Origin: Hofstenia miamia
Taxonomy: Eukaryota; Xenacoelomorpha; Acoela
NCBI GenBank assembly: GCA_004352715.1
Contig: SCFE01000111.1
Coordinates: forward strand, 1,387,999-1,451,998
Direction of reading: 5' to 3'
Length of the DNA: 64,000 nt
A program made the translations under genes and the position numbers. Below are positions 24,431 to 38,099 of the stretch, in pieces. Each line of letters starts with the position of its first letter. The first letter of the stretch is position 1. The notes under the pieces were generated by a model. It searched no databases and was not told where the DNA came from. It saw nothing but the letters and a program-made list of their open reading frames with translations.

Positions 24431-25799
24431 AATACACCATAACGACAGATAAACATGGGAATTATAATATTTCTACAGTAAATCCCTCCAAGATAACTTC
24501 ACAACGATGAGGTAAGTTTTCCCACTGCTCTTAAGATGTCATCAATTCTTATTAATTGAAGCTCTGTCTTGATCTTTTCTCTCAAACTTCAATGACTGGA
24601 GTTTAAACTGATGATAAACACTTTCTTTAAAAATGGCCCAAATGTAATAGCATGTAAAAATCTAGAGAACCTGGAGTAAAAGGAGTCCAAATCCACTCCA
24701 AATAACATGATCTTCATGAAAATTATTTGAAAAAAATTATTAAAAGGGAGGTGGCAACACCATCATTTTGAAAAGTTGTTTTTGATATCATTTTATTTGC
24801 TCGAAGTTGTTTTATGATGTGTAGTTAAGCTGGGCCTCCATTTGTTTTTTTGTGCTGAACTGTGTCAGTTGGGCATATCAAAATGCAGCTATGGCGGAAA
24901 GCATCCATCCGCAAAGCAGAGATCAAATCAATAAATATTGACCAAGTTAACCTTTCATTGTGAAGTTATTTTAGAGCAGAATGGTTCACATATTCAGCAT
25001 TTACTGTAGAAATATGATAACACCGATGTTTATTAGTTTTTATTTTGTATTTTGTTTCTTTTAAATTGAAAAAAAATTTTAAAAAAATATATATACAGTA
25101 TATATATATATATANAATACACCATAACGACAGATAAACATGGGAATTATAATATTTCTACAGTAAATCCCTCCAAGATAACTTCACAACGATGAGGTAA
25201 GTTTTCCCACTGCTCTTAAGATGTCATCAATTCTTATTAATTGAAGCTCTGTCTTGATCTTTTCTCTCAAACTTCAATGACTGGAGTTTAAACTGATGAT
25301 AAACACTTTCTTTAAAAATGGCCCAAATGTAATAGCATGTAAAAATCTAGAGAACCTGGAGTAAAAGGAGTCCAAATCCACTCCAAATAACATGATCTTC
25401 ATGAAAATTATTTGAAAAAAATTATTAAAAGGGAGGTGGCAACACCATCATTTTGAAAAGTTGTTTTTGATATCATTTTATTTGCTCGAAGTTGTTTTAT
25501 GATGTGTAGTTAAGCTGGGCCTCCATTTGTTTTTTTGTGCTGAACTGTGTCAGTTGGGCATATCAAAATGCAGCTATGGCGGAAAGCATCCATCCGCAAA
25601 GCAGAGATCAAATCAATAAATATTGACCAAGTTAACCTTTTATTGTGAAGTTATTTTAGAGCAGAATGGTTCACATATTCAGCATTTACTGTAGAAATAT
25701 GATAACACCGATGTTTATTAGTTTTTATTTTGTATTTTGTTTCTTTTAAATTGAAAAAAAATTTTAAAAAAATATATATACAGTATATATATATATATA
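24431..25799 (+). repeat. 685 bp direct duplication joined by a single N (probable assembly artefact)
   Basis: 24431-25114 and 25116-25799 are the same sequence at constant offset 685, differing at about one base (CCTTTCATT versus CCTTTTATT). They are separated by one N at 25115. Each ends in a (TA)n tract. This is what appears when two contig ends or haplotypes overlap and are joined without merging. Confidence 0.9.
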
Positions 25800-25846
25800 T
25801 ATATATTTATTTATATATATGAAATTTATATATATATATATATATG
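25772..25846. repeat. (TA)n-rich tract
   Basis: Interrupted TA array following the duplicated block. Confidence 0.85.
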
Positions 25847-28800
25847 AAATTTCAACTGGGTCCCACCTCAGATATTTTGGCCCCCTGGTGCCTCCTCTAA
25901 TTCAATATAGCTCATTACCAAATGATTTGATAATGGAGAGCCTCATTGAAGTATACATGTAAACCCTTTGGGAATGTGAAATGCAGTGGGTGCTGATGCC
26001 CTTTATTTTTTTGGTGTATCTTGTTAGTAATCCAAGGAGATCCAGTGTGGATGAAAAGATTCCTAAATCCATAAAATTATCAATTTCTTTCATGAAGATT
26101 CAGTCCACAAATCCTATGAATGTCCCAATAAATTGATTGTAATTAATTAAATACTTTTATTCCTCCAATCAATCTAATTTGCATCTAAGCAAACTAAGGA
26201 TACGGGCAATAAGTTGGAAGATTGGACTACAATAGACGTTAATGTTTTTGTTTTTGAATAATCTAAAATTTTATAATATAATATTGGAAGTAACGTTTAA
26301 TCGAAAATAGCATTTTAAGGGCTAAAAATAAAGCTTGTCAATTCTTCAACATGTCAAGTCAATTATAGTAAATAGTAAAAAATTATTAAAATTTGCTTCT
26401 TTTTTAGAATAATCAGGTAATTTGTTAGCTAATTGCTTACGCGAACCTCTTCACAACCTTTCCTCGATGACCCCCATTCTTGTCATCGAAATGTTTTTTA
26501 CAGAATTCAGAGAGCATAAGTGTATAAAACATTCCGTACTATTATCTAATAATCGTACATCTGCTGTACGCTTACGCTCATTTAAACTTCGTTTTCTTTG
26601 ATGTATGCTGATGTTTTTGGAAAGCCTTTTGCCGAAAATAGTGAACTAGGTATAGACTTGCTTTACACCTAAATAGTTTTTGTAATAAAAATGAAACCAT
26701 TTGAATTCTTGTATTGTGTGTAAAATGTACCAAATTTAGATGTATCGAAAATCAATTTAGCAGATATTTCTTTTTTAGAAGAGCAAGCTTCCAATTAAAA
26801 AGAAAAACAATTAGCATGAGTTCCTTTCTAAAAATGTGTCAAATGCCCTTTATGTTTTTGAGTTTAAAGAACTCTCATGTATAATTCTGCGTTTTGGCCG
26901 GTGTTAGAGCTTAATGATTTTCGCATTTTAGAAATACGCAAATAAATTTTGCCTAAGTTTCTAAATCAAGAAGGCACACTCAAAGTATGGAATTTTAATG
27001 TAAATACTGCAAAAAAATATTTATAATAGATTATTTCCCTGGCATAAAATATACGTTTTTCATAATGATTACTTGCAAAAGACATAACTTTTAAATAAAT
27101 CTATATATATATATATATATATATATATCATTCATAAGTTGTTTATTTAACAGTCCCTTCAAAATTTAATAGAAACAGTCTAATTTCTTATTTTTATACC
27201 CCATACACCGGAGGATCCATATTTTTTCCATTATAATCAACTTACAAAGTTGTTGTCAAATGTATCTTGTATTTCGATGTAAAGGGTTGTCTCAGCGATT
27301 GCTAGGTTTATTATCAGAGCGAATTGGAAAAGTTGATTATCTTAATGAAAAGTATAACTATGCACATTATTGACGACAAGGCTCTAAACCCAATCCTAAC
27401 AGCCGGTTCTCCAAAAATCAAATCAGGCAACCATTTCCAAAAGTACTTAACCGAAAGAACCACGATTAGTTAAAACAACAATGCAAGCCGTGGCTTACCA
27501 TGATTTAGCTATTAAAAATAAGTTCAGATAAATTTTGATAAACTTAGTAACCGACGTAACCTGCTTTTCGCTGTGCTCTGATTATATTCAAAATCTATAT
27601 AAATATGGAATGAGTATTTGAATTAGAATTCATTGCAACAGTCTGTTAATTTCAATTATCAAAAAGAATATTAAAATTTTATGCAAGACCAACACAATTA
27701 AGACAACAATTTGAAGATGAGAGAAATACTCAAACGTAATATTAATGATAAATGATAGTGCAGCAAAGCTTCTAGTCTTGAATTTAACATCGTTTGAGTG
27801 TATTAGAATATGTATTACCACATTTTATTATTTTTAGTGTATTTTCAATTAATTTCGTTACTCCTGTGGCTAAAGATAGTTCTTAGCTAATTTTTGTTTG
27901 ACATCTATTCAATTTGTTAAGTTATTAAGGGCATGTTAAAGAGCAACCTTAAGAAAGACAAAGATTTAAAAAGTAGTAAGCAGAAATGAATGCATTTTGA
28001 TTTTATTTATAAAACCTACATCAAATAAGATTGGAATATTTGACAATTAATTAGGTCTATCTTAAACTTGGTAAGAAATATATGAAAAAATTCTTTTTGT
28101 ACAAGGTTTACAATTACAAATTGCTTTAATTTTCACAACTACAGTGTTAGTTACCTAACGAAAAAATCATTAACAAATCAGTCACTAGGGAATATTTCGC
28201 TCGGGAACACTATGAAAAATAATTTTATAATATTTAAAATGCTGACCCATTTTTATAACAGAGTAAATTATTAAATGAATTTTTCTAGCATCTCTATTTC
28301 TAATTAGTAATTACAATTTTTATATTTCTTTGTCAATTCTTAATATTGTTGCTGAAAAAATATTATGTATGCACTGTTTATAAACATAATTGTGAAAAAA
28401 ATAATCAATCATTTTTTTATTTTTTAGACATTCATGGAAAAATTTTCGCATGACCAAATGTCAGTAGCAGGTGGGAATTACTAACAAGTAATAAATTTGG
28501 AAATATTTAAACGATTTTTTATCTTCTTTTTCTAAGTAATTTACTTTGCCTATTTAAAAAATTAATTATGGGATTTGACAAACTGCAATGCGATTCATAC
28601 ATTATAACTGATAAGTTCACAGTTCAATCCAAACGTAGGTGAAATTTCCAAAAAATTATCTTGGCTTGTTCATATTCGGATTTAAGAGCAGTATGTATTA
28701 GTATGAAAGCATCTTCTCCTGTTCTATATGCATTTAAATCTATCCGCTTAAAACTAATATTACAAAATTCTTGTTATCGATTGCTTCCAAGTACTGTACA

Positions 28801-30694
28801 AATATCACACACAATTAGTATTTTGTATCATCAAGAGAATTAAATATACATTTTGTCTTTAATTTTCTTAAGTAGATATTCGTTTAACTGACTTTTTTAC
28901 ATTTGAATTTACAATACGCTACTTCAAATGGAAATAATGGTTGATAATAAATTAAAAATAATTAAAAAATGCGCTTAGTTTTTCTTCCATTTCAATAATA
29001 CTCTTTTTTAACTTTCATAAAATACATTGTAATTTTATGACTCCTAGCTCTTTCAACTTAAGTTCTCTACACATTGCTACTAATTCTTATTCCAAATGTA
29101 AGTTCCTTGTTACGAAATTATATAATCTTGTCACTATTTAACAGTACTTTACAATCAATACATCCCTTATTGATTTTTCAAAGGCTTTTTTTCAAATTTT
29201 ACTGATATTAATCAAATACAATTTTAGGTGGGTTTGAGATGTACAATCAGATGAAATTTGACAGAAGTGTAATGCAAAACCCTTTTGTTCTTTGGTTTAA
29301 AATATTTTGATAATCAATTGAAATGTGTATCTTTGAAGTCAATTTCTAGATGGAATCTTTGTGTATGAAAAATGAAGCTAAACATCTGTCATTTAGACAG
29401 ATAAAATAGCGATTTTAGGTAGACCTTACACCTGATTTCTATCGATCAAATGCATTTTACACAGCAGCAAGGATTACTAGATAACATTATCTAGTAATCC
29501 TTTACTGTAGCCAAGCACAGTCTTTTTCTTCAAATTGTATTGATGTTAACCTAGAAGACTTTAATAATTCAATTTACATAAATAGAATAATTCAATAAAA
29601 TATAAAGAGCAATTAAATGTGATGACGTTAATTTATAAAATAATCGAATACCATTCAGACTCGACATTCACAATAAGTTGCGTATCGAACTTAAAGATCG
29701 CCTCCTATGAATAAGTGACTTATTCAAAATATATTACAAGAGGTTTTAGTAATTCAAAGAACGACTGAGTAAAGGTTAAATTACGAAAGAAGTTGCATTC
29801 ATAATGCAAAATTGAATCGAAATAATGTTAGTAGCATGCAAAGTATATATCATACACAGCAGAAACAAATGTAACTATTATCAATAATTTACCGAAAAAT
29901 GTCTTAAATTAATTATTTCATTGATGCAATTGTACGGATGATTAAATTTACAGAGCTGTAGCTAGCAAGAGAACAAATAAATTCAAGCGTTTAAATGTCT
30001 ATAAAGCAAAATAGTGTTAGGAAGGAAACTAGAAAATCCTATGAGACTGGCTTTTTCTTAAAAATTTAATTCAATTTTGCTGTATAATTACTTTTTCAAT
30101 GAAACTTTCAAAAAAATCTGCAAAGATTGCTCAAAAGCTGTCCAATAACATAAATATATCTTCAAAAACAAAGGAAATGTTGAAATAACACTCAAATTTT
30201 CACTTCCTACCAAATACCCTAGAGTCAAGTTTTCAGGACTATTTTACAAACAAAGCATTAAGACATTCTTATAGATTTTAAATTGATTGAACGTATGTTT
30301 ACAATATTAAATAAAGTAATGAAACTTGATTAATTGTAGATGCATGCATATTATTTATACTCTTAAATAAAGTTAATATCGTCATCAATAAAGTTTTGTG
30401 TTAACACCAGATTTAGAAACTACCCATACTTGCTTTGTTAAATGACAAGAATATTTTATAGTAGTCAACTAAAAATGCTTAACCATATTCATTCAGAATT
30501 TCTCTTTATGTAATTGTATCTAAACAAAGAGTGCGGCTTATTAACTAAAAATTTACTAATGCTGAAGCAACCCTCGCTGTCTCAAAATATAGCAAGTACT
30601 TGATATACACAATTTCATGTTTGGATTGATTTTAGAACAAAATTATTATGATAAAGAATTTATACAGTAATAGTTTTCTAATATTTTTGTTTAG
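25847..30694. other. Intronic AT-rich DNA, no gene recognised
   Basis: (TA)n at about 27100-27128. A perfect palindrome lies at 29469-29502 (listed separately). Short frames at 25902-26093, 27630-27821 and 28661-28843 have no recognisable domains. Confidence 0.55.
29469..29502. repeat. Perfect 16 bp inverted repeat with 2 bp spacer
   Basis: Arms AAGGATTACTAGATAA and TTATCTAGTAATCCTT separated by CA. Weaker complementarity may extend outward. It could fold as a hairpin in the transcript or extrude as a cruciform. Confidence 0.9.
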
Positions 30695-30868
30695 ATAAAC
30701 ATGAGCAGGGAAAAATGGTAGCTCAAATTCAAGTAGGCCAACCATACAAGCCCAAGGGATTTTCAGAATGGCATCGTTTCAATATTTATTACAAAGTTGC
30801 AAATCCAAATCAGGAGCATCCACCGTATATAGTTCAAGCGGATCTTGTAATTTCTGCTCTTAAACTAA
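30695..30868 (+). CDS. Ig-like protein, exon with the C to E strand region
   Basis: Exon bordered by a TTTTTGTTTAG acceptor and a GTAACT donor (30869). It is 174 bp, phase 1 at both ends, and joins in frame to 5309 (Asp codon) and to 38778 (A + AT = Asn). The peptide has QIQVGQPYKPKGFSEWHRF, then NIYYKVANPNQEHPPYIVQ, then ADLVISALKL, which is a plausible beta-rich insert. The neighbouring exons provide the first Ig cysteine and the D-x-G-x-Y-x-C motif. The upstream intron is about 25.4 kb and the downstream one about 7.9 kb. An alternative donor at 30847 (GTAATT) would leave phase 0 and would not match the next exon, which favours the end chosen here. Confidence 0.68.
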
Positions 30869-32896
30869 GTAACTTTTTTACATTTATAAATTCATTTTTA
30901 TGTAATTAATTTCATAAACGCATGTCAGTTAAGATATTTAAATAGAATCGAATGCATACAAAAGTAAATATAAATGTTTCTGCAACTCGAAATGAAGATA
31001 ATGTGTGTCAAAAAATTTAAGTTAAATATTTCTAGTTATTTTCTTTGAATTCAACTAATTTATAACTCAAACTGAAAATAACAATTTTATTTAAAATGCA
31101 TTTTTAGTGAATACGCCTTTACTTGTTTTCTCTGAACCCACACACTTTCACATGATAAAACCCTGTGAATTACTGGTTTACATCAACTTGAATAACTAAT
31201 TTTCTATCATATGTTGAGATAATATGAAAGCATTTCTGTCTTGGCATTTCGTCTGCAAGTGAAGCACATCAATCAATGCTTTTCTAGGATATGCTTAATT
31301 GATACGGAAATTCTCCCCTTTCACTTATTTTATGCCCTATAATTTTATAGCCTACAATCTAACTCAGATCTGCATTTGTAATTTTCCAAAGAAAAATATC
31401 CAGATATAGTTGAAGGATTATATGAATTGCATTTTTACTGATTCAAAGCAAAAACGAAAATTCACTCCTGCAATTATTTACATGTTAGTAATGTAATGTC
31501 AAATTGCTAAAATATTAATGTAACTAATTCAAATGATCATATTGAAAGCTTTAGTAATAAAATTTTATGTTCAAAATTTAGTGAATTGTACAAGTCATTA
31601 GCGTAAATCTGTTAAAGAATACACGGCTGGTTAGGTTTTAGGCATTAAGGTTACAATATTAACTATGAGTGTGAGAACTACTTCTTTGTTTAGCATGTTC
31701 CTGGAAATAATTTTGGGTAATGGTTTTAGCTGTTTTTGATATTTAATTTCTGATTCCTTTAATGTAACTTTGAAATTATGAAATCAATGAATTTTCGGAG
31801 TCAAATCTGGAGAATAAAGCGGATAGAAAAGATTCGTAATTCTTACTATGCTAGTCAAAAATTCATTACAGTCATTGTTATTCATTCTTCTGTGTTTATC
31901 TATCGAATAGATAATCGGAATCAACTGAAAATATCTACGACAGACTCTTGGCAGAATGTTTAACTTTTGGTGCACATTTGATAAATATAGTTTTTAAAGT
32001 AATTGAAAAAAACAATCGACATTATGTTAGAGTGAACCATATGCCGTAGTGAAAGTGTTCAACTCATTCATAGAATTGTGTACTAATCATACATTCCTCC
32101 TGAATTAAAATGTTGTATTATAATGTTGATGTACAAAGTTTTTCATTTTTTACATTTACTCTAATTTGGAGAATGCTGAGTCTTTGTTTTCCTTATGATG
32201 AATTCCAGAAATGAGCCATGTGTTTTGGTTAATAATGCATCAGCTTGTTTTTTCAATTGGTTCGATATCCCAGCATATAAGGTAATTGCACCCGAAGTTA
32301 TAAAAAAAATTTTTTTAGGGGTGACTTACTCATTTGTAACATCATACCTTTAGATTTTGCGTAGGACAGTTGACCCAAGCTAATGCATAGGTAACGGTCA
32401 CTTCTTATAAAATGTGTTGGTTCTGGTTGGATAAAGTTCTCGATAAATCATATACATGTATAATCTAGTACTTTATGCAAATTTTTGCTTTTTGCTTGAA
32501 TTGAGACCAAGCATAAAAACTTTATACGTAATGAGCCCGATTTCTGATAATTATTTCGTCTAGAATATTGAATTTTGTCAGCAGCTTCCATTCCTGAATA
32601 CCTATAAGGTATTACTGTCATATTTCTACCTTAGTTACTTACTTTATGTATTTTATTCATTTGAAGTTGATTCTTACACATTTTTATAAAAATTGAGATT
32701 CTTTCAAGACATCTGTTGTAGTGATATGATGCTATAACTGCGGCCGGCTAAGTCAATCTATTCAATCTAAAAATGTTTGTCTAATTTTTATAAAATTACA
32801 GTAATAAAACTAATGTTCGGAGAAACAAAAATTTCTTAGAAAATTAACAAAAAATCCCCGGTTCCTTATGACTGCAAAAATACGTCGTGGAAGTGA
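30869..32896. other. Intronic AT-rich DNA with a possible mariner scrap
   Basis: On the minus strand at about 31770-31830 a frame reads LFYPLYSPDLTP then (after a gap codon) FHNFKVTLK, recalling the YSPDLxPxD box of mariner transposases. The scrap is too short and broken to call firmly. Nothing else recognised. Confidence 0.35.
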
Positions 32897-33300
32897 TTCA
32901 TATTAGGCGGGGATTTAGAAGAGCACAGTGGAACGCGCCCCTTCGTACTTGCTCATCTTCCCTATTGGGATGTAGTAGATTGCTATTGGCATTTGGCCTA
33001 AATTTGCTATAGTACATAGGTTGGTAGATGTGCCCCTCCGTATTCTGATTTCTGGATCCACCCTGGCATATAACTTGTTGATGCCAAGTCGCCAATAACA
33101 CAAAACTCTGTTTCGACTGCTTTGTATAAATTTTCCAACTTCCCACAATTCCAGTTTAGGACTTGGTCTTCGGTAATTTTCCACATATTTTCATTTACAC
33201 TTAGATCTGAGGAATGCACTAGCCAAACAGGAATCACCATATTGCCGTACCTATCCAGGAATTCCATGTAGCACCTGTTCGATGAAGGGTTGCACTATCT
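32897..33300 (-). pseudogene. Degenerate Tc1-like transposase fragment
   Basis: On the minus strand FLDRYGNMVIPVW is followed by SSDLSVNENMWKITEDQV, which corresponds to the region of Tc1-type transposases around the third catalytic residue (consensus SPDLNPIEHLW). Downstream frames (KLELWEVGKFIQSS and NCGKLENLYKAVETEF) cover the following helix in shifted frames. Upstream, a decayed segment resembling the second Asp region is visible in another frame. Terminal repeats were not found. Old, inactive, inside the intron between the second and third Ig exons. Confidence 0.6.
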
Positions 33301-35135
33301 TGGAGCAGAATGTTATCTTACAAGAATAGTAGTAGGTGCTCATTCAGCATAACTCTTTGCCAATTTATTTCAATTGATAGCTTCTTATATGGGGAAAACG
33401 ATTTTAGTCAACTCTAAAGAGTCTGTCACAATTTTATTATCGTGAAAATTCTAGTTACCGGATGCGTATGTAATTGCAGAAGTCACACATTGCGTCTTTC
33501 CTTACGGCATAACTTGATGGAAATTGCTAATGGGTAAGGAGTAAAGTTGAATAAAGTAGTTGAGAAAAGAACAAATACTTTTTTCAATTTCACAATTCGA
33601 CTTCTTAGATATTTTATATTTACAATTGTTTAGAATATTAACATGCGGGGATTTGAAACTTCCCTTTACCATTTTCCCTGAACATTATTTGCATGACTGT
33701 ATATATCCTACGCATTCTAACTGCATTGATACGTACTGTTAAGCAAAAATAACATTTCGCATGCACATAAATTCTGTAGTGTCCGTTTTTATGTAGTGGT
33801 AAAACAAGCTAGTTTTTAAATCGAATCCAACGGATATATTCTCTTGAATTTACTTCAGAATCTGCTTAAGACTTTGAATTGTATATATAGAATCACTATT
33901 TATCCACTAGTTGCATGAATTAATTGATTTCGTGGAAAATGTTGCGTATATATTTATTAATCGTGTTTTATTAAATCCGGGCTGTTTAAATTAAGGTGTT
34001 ATACCAGATTTCTTAAAACATCACAGTCAAATTGTGCAGGAAATGAATAAATGCTCTTATTAACCTCCACACATCTTCCCAAATCACTGAAATCGTATTT
34101 TAATGGATAATCAATTATTTGTTTTCTTTTGTACATTGCGGTGATTTTTCCAATGCAAATATATTAACAAATTATCCGTATGCAATAAAATGACGATTCA
34201 TTTCTAATCATTTCTAACGTTAAAATCATTTAAGAGAATGAAGATTATTTAAGGCAATTTTCATTATTTATTAAAATTGACAATATTAATCATTCATTAA
34301 AGAAAATAGTTTTTATCCACTGCGATATACACTAGCCCTATCGGATTCTAATGGGCAAATTTACAAAACTACGTCAAAGAATCCTATGTTTTGGTAGGAT
34401 TTTTGAAAAAAACATTAGAAGTATATAAATATCAAGCCGGAATCAAGACTACATTATTTTAACAATATATAATTTAAAGCATTAGCAGAATTTATTTACT
34501 CATTTGTGGAAAATGCCCTGTTTTTTTGGTTAGGTCAAATATATATTCAGGAACGATTATTAGTATTATTAGCGAAATACACATTGTCGTAGCAAATTTT
34601 CTACAGAACCTTGTAAGTGTTACAATATAAAATTAATTAAGAAGCATTGTGGACCAAAAATGATTAAATGAAGTATTTAATTGGTCTATTAGAGCTTTGT
34701 TGAACATAAATAAACACAAGGCAAGTGAGAAAATTTCAATTATAAAAATTTAGTTAACTGATGAATTGGACTGTGCAATACACCAGTTTACAAAATTTTT
34801 ATAAATACATTAATAATACCATCAATAGAAACGGCTTCTTGATGAACAACAAAGTATAAAAGAAAATCAAATCCATGCATAAATAATAGACAAGAAAAAA
34901 AGAGTTTCGATTGGGTGCATATGCATATACTACAAATATCAGCAAGTTCACAAAATGTTTTATTATCAAAACAATATTCTATAGAATACAATAAGCATTC
35001 AAGATATATGAATAAAATATTCGCAGCAAGTATGTATTTACATATTATGATGGTTTTATATTAAATTTAAAACATTGATATTTTTTATGACTACTTAACT
35101 AAATTTGTAGTCTACTTTTGCAGTGTGTGTATATA
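33301..35135. other. Intronic AT-rich DNA, nothing recognised
   Basis: Frames at 33560-33742 and 34788-34991 show no domain. No repeats of note. Confidence 0.5.
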
Positions 35136-36455
35136 CAGCCGTGGCCAAAAGTTTACGATCACCTAGTGATTTTAGCATATACATTTATATTTCATGCATA
35201 TTTTTAAGCAACCTTTATGTAATGTTAATAATTGTTAATTTACTTTCAACCAATCATATTTAGATGCGTTATCAGTGTATTTATGTGAATGTAACCCAAA
35301 ACAATGTTACAGCATATCATTTATCACCTTTAAATATGGGTAAGAAATGCGAGTTAACTTCTGAAAAGCGTGCACAAATTCAGGTTTTAAGCCAAGAAAA
35401 TATGTCTCAAAGGGCAATAGCTGTCAGACTCCATGTGGCACAATCAACTGTATGTGATGCCATCAAAAGGATTAAAGATCAGGTCGCCCCCGCATTTCAT
35501 CAAAGAGGACTGATAGTTTGATCAGACGAGCAGCTTCTGTCACTCCAACCATATCAAGCAGTGTTATTCACTCCAATTTACGTTCATTACAAGTTTTCCC
35601 TAGTCGCAGAACTATTAGGCACCACTTACTAGTTGATTGTGGACTAAAATGTTACAAAGCTGCCCGAAAGCCCAGACTATCAAAAAAGAACATTTTTGAC
35701 AGGCTGGCTTTTGCACAAAGATACGCCAATTGGTCGGCTGAGGACTGGAAAAAAGTAATGTTCTCAGATGAGACCACTGTGTCACCGTTTCAGTATGGAG
35801 CATATATGATAAGGCGTCCAGCAAATTGCAGATATAGTAAAAAATGTGTACTTCCCACAGTAAGGCATCCAGCTAGTGTCATGATTTGGGGTGCCATTAC
35901 TGCGCAAGGGCGTGCTGGTTTATGGTTTCTACCACCTACACCTCATATGAATGGCAAAGTCTACCTTGATTTACTAAAGCAGAAGCTACCTGTTTTGGAT
36001 GCAAATAAGTTCCACTAAAATCTTTCAGCAGGATGGTGCCACACTGCAAAGGCTGTGAAGACTTGGTTTACTGGTAAATCCTTTGAACGCCTACAAGGGT
36101 GGCCTGGATCGTCGCCTGATCTCAACCCTATAGAAAATTGCTGGGCAATCATGAAAAGAAAGGTTAGTGAGAAATGCCCAACTTCATACGACTCACTCTG
36201 TGAAGCCATAAAGCTGGTTTGGGTTTCAGAAATCTCTACATCATATTGTGAGACACTTGTTTCCTCGATGCCATCTCGTATTAAGGCTATTATTGCTGCA
36301 AAAGGGGGACAACAAAGTATTAGACATAGTATTAAAGTGGGTGTGTATTTAACTTGTTTGTTGGAAGCATTTTTTAGTAATATAATCATTTTGTTAAAGA
36401 AATATTGCATTTTTCCAAAATAATGCTTGTGATCGTAAACTTTTGGCCACGGCTG
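35136..36455 (+). mobile_element. Tc1-like DNA transposon, full length, 1320 bp
   Basis: Perfect 27 bp terminal inverted repeats starting CAGCCGTGGCCAAAAG (35136-35162 and 36429-36455), each flanked by a TA target duplication (35134-35135 and 36456-36457). The interior carries one transposase gene on the + strand. Length, TA target and the CAGC..TGGCCAAAAGTTT style of terminus fit the Tc1 group of Tc1/mariner. Inserted in the intron between Ig exons 30695 and 38778. Confidence 0.95.
35336..36423 (+). pseudogene. Tc1-type transposase, frameshifted
   Basis: The transposase binds the terminal repeats and cuts and joins DNA at TA. The start is ATG at 35336 (MGKKCELTSEKRAQIQ), followed by a helix-turn-helix domain (NMSQRAIAVRL then STVCDAIKRI). 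A frameshift near 35475-35485 moves the reading to the frame with GRPRISSKRTDSLIRRAA, a GRPR-type linker. The catalytic core follows: FSDET holds the first Asp, and SPDLNPIENCW holds the Glu. The second Asp (IFQQDGAT) lies between two compensating indels just after an in-frame stop at 36016-36018, so it is read in a different frame from the sequence on either side. It ends with MPSRIKAIIAAKGG. All catalytic positions are recognisable but the gene cannot be translated as one protein. Confidence 0.9.
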
Positions 36456-38099
36456 TATACATATATATGATATTGTAAGTAAGCTACAATTTAAAATATA
36501 AACCCTACTTAAAAAATGAAGCACACTCAACTTATTGAATTTCAAATTGCAATAGGTTTTTGAATGCATACATGTATATATTTAATAAATTTTTGAAACA
36601 TATTGTTTAGAGAAACTTGAAATTTTTCACCAATTGTAGTCGGGAATTGTGCATCGAACCTTTACATTTTCGCTTGTTGTTAAAATTCTCACAGATATTC
36701 AAACTTAGTAATTCTTCTGTATTACGTTTTGAGTTGTAATATGTAATTCCTATCTTGTAATGGATAGCATAAACTTATACTCATTAGTTTGCCTAAAAAT
36801 TTTTTTATATTAAATATCAATAATAAATAAATTTTCATATTAAATAGTTAAATATTTTTGTTCACTTCCATTTTCAAACGATAGATGTCTCCCTGATAGA
36901 CAACTTTCTCATCAAAGCAATTGGTTTCACACACCTCTGACTAGTATTCTTACCCTATTTCTAACTTAGGTCCTCATTATAATTTTAGGCAGTTTTCTGT
37001 ATTTTTACAGTTAACCAGTATCATGTGCATGACTTATTCACCATATAGACTAGATCATAACTTAAGGAAATCGTAAATGAAATGAACTAGAGATGGGGAC
37101 CGATTACTTGATGGACTTTATTTCATATAGAAAAATTGATGAACTGATATATTTTTAAATAATAGCACAAAATAATAGCTTATACCTACATTGTATATTC
37201 ACAATACTTCACGTAAACTGGTGGAAGCATACGGGTTCATGGATATAGGAACCCAAAATTAAGATCTAAATAAGTTCCAATAATTTGAGTAGAAAATTAA
37301 GTGATGTTGTTTCATAAAACACTACATACTTTTTTTAATTACTGCGCACAACCAAATATAAAGTAAAAAGTTGAATTTGAAGAATGAAGAACCGCGATCA
37401 ACGGAATTATCCCGCAATAAGACTACATTGTCATCATCATCATCTTTATATTTCCATATCGATTAGCGCTGAGATGACATGTTGAAGCTATTAGTATTCA
37501 TATGAGCATTGAAGTCCCCCAAGTTATGCGAGAAGTCAATGAAGTTAATGAATATACATAATAAGAAAATTCATTAGAGAATATAGGTATTGGTAGTGAA
37601 GGAGGCCAATAGATAAGAATAAACCATTTTTAACATTGTTTATTGTTAAGAATAACTCACACGATTCAAATGATGAAAATGAATATAAATTAGAAGGCTT
37701 TATCTTCAACGAATTTTGATGGATGACTTCAATTCCAAAGTCTCTTGCATTCGAAAGAACACTAACAAAACTATTATCGTCATCATGCATAAGATATGTA
37801 ATAATCTGCCCACTAGTTTTTTCAACTGAAAATCCAGAACATTTTTCTTCTGCAAATGAAACTTAGTACTACATAATGCATTGTTACATACAATTCCCGA
37901 AAATTGTTCTTATATGCTTTATTATTTTTATATATTCCTTAGTGTTCAATAATTAATAAATTACTCACTTTTAACATTCGGGTTTTTCGACTACTGATGG
38001 GCGGACCGTTAGGAGTTTGGGTATAATAGGGTAGTGAAAATAACTTATCTGCATCTCCACAATTTCAATCTTACTTAGATTTCTATGTTGCCAAACATA
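36456..38099. other. Intronic AT-rich DNA, nothing recognised
   Basis: A short CATCATCATCATC run near 37431-37443. The minus-strand frame at 37545-37790 has no domain. Confidence 0.5.

Noticed and set aside
35615-35824. Minus-strand frame within the Tc1 transposase
   Set aside because: Shadow of the transposase frame on the opposite strand.
36015-36569. 184-codon minus-strand frame
   Set aside because: Antisense shadow of the Tc1 transposase C-terminus plus flanking DNA.
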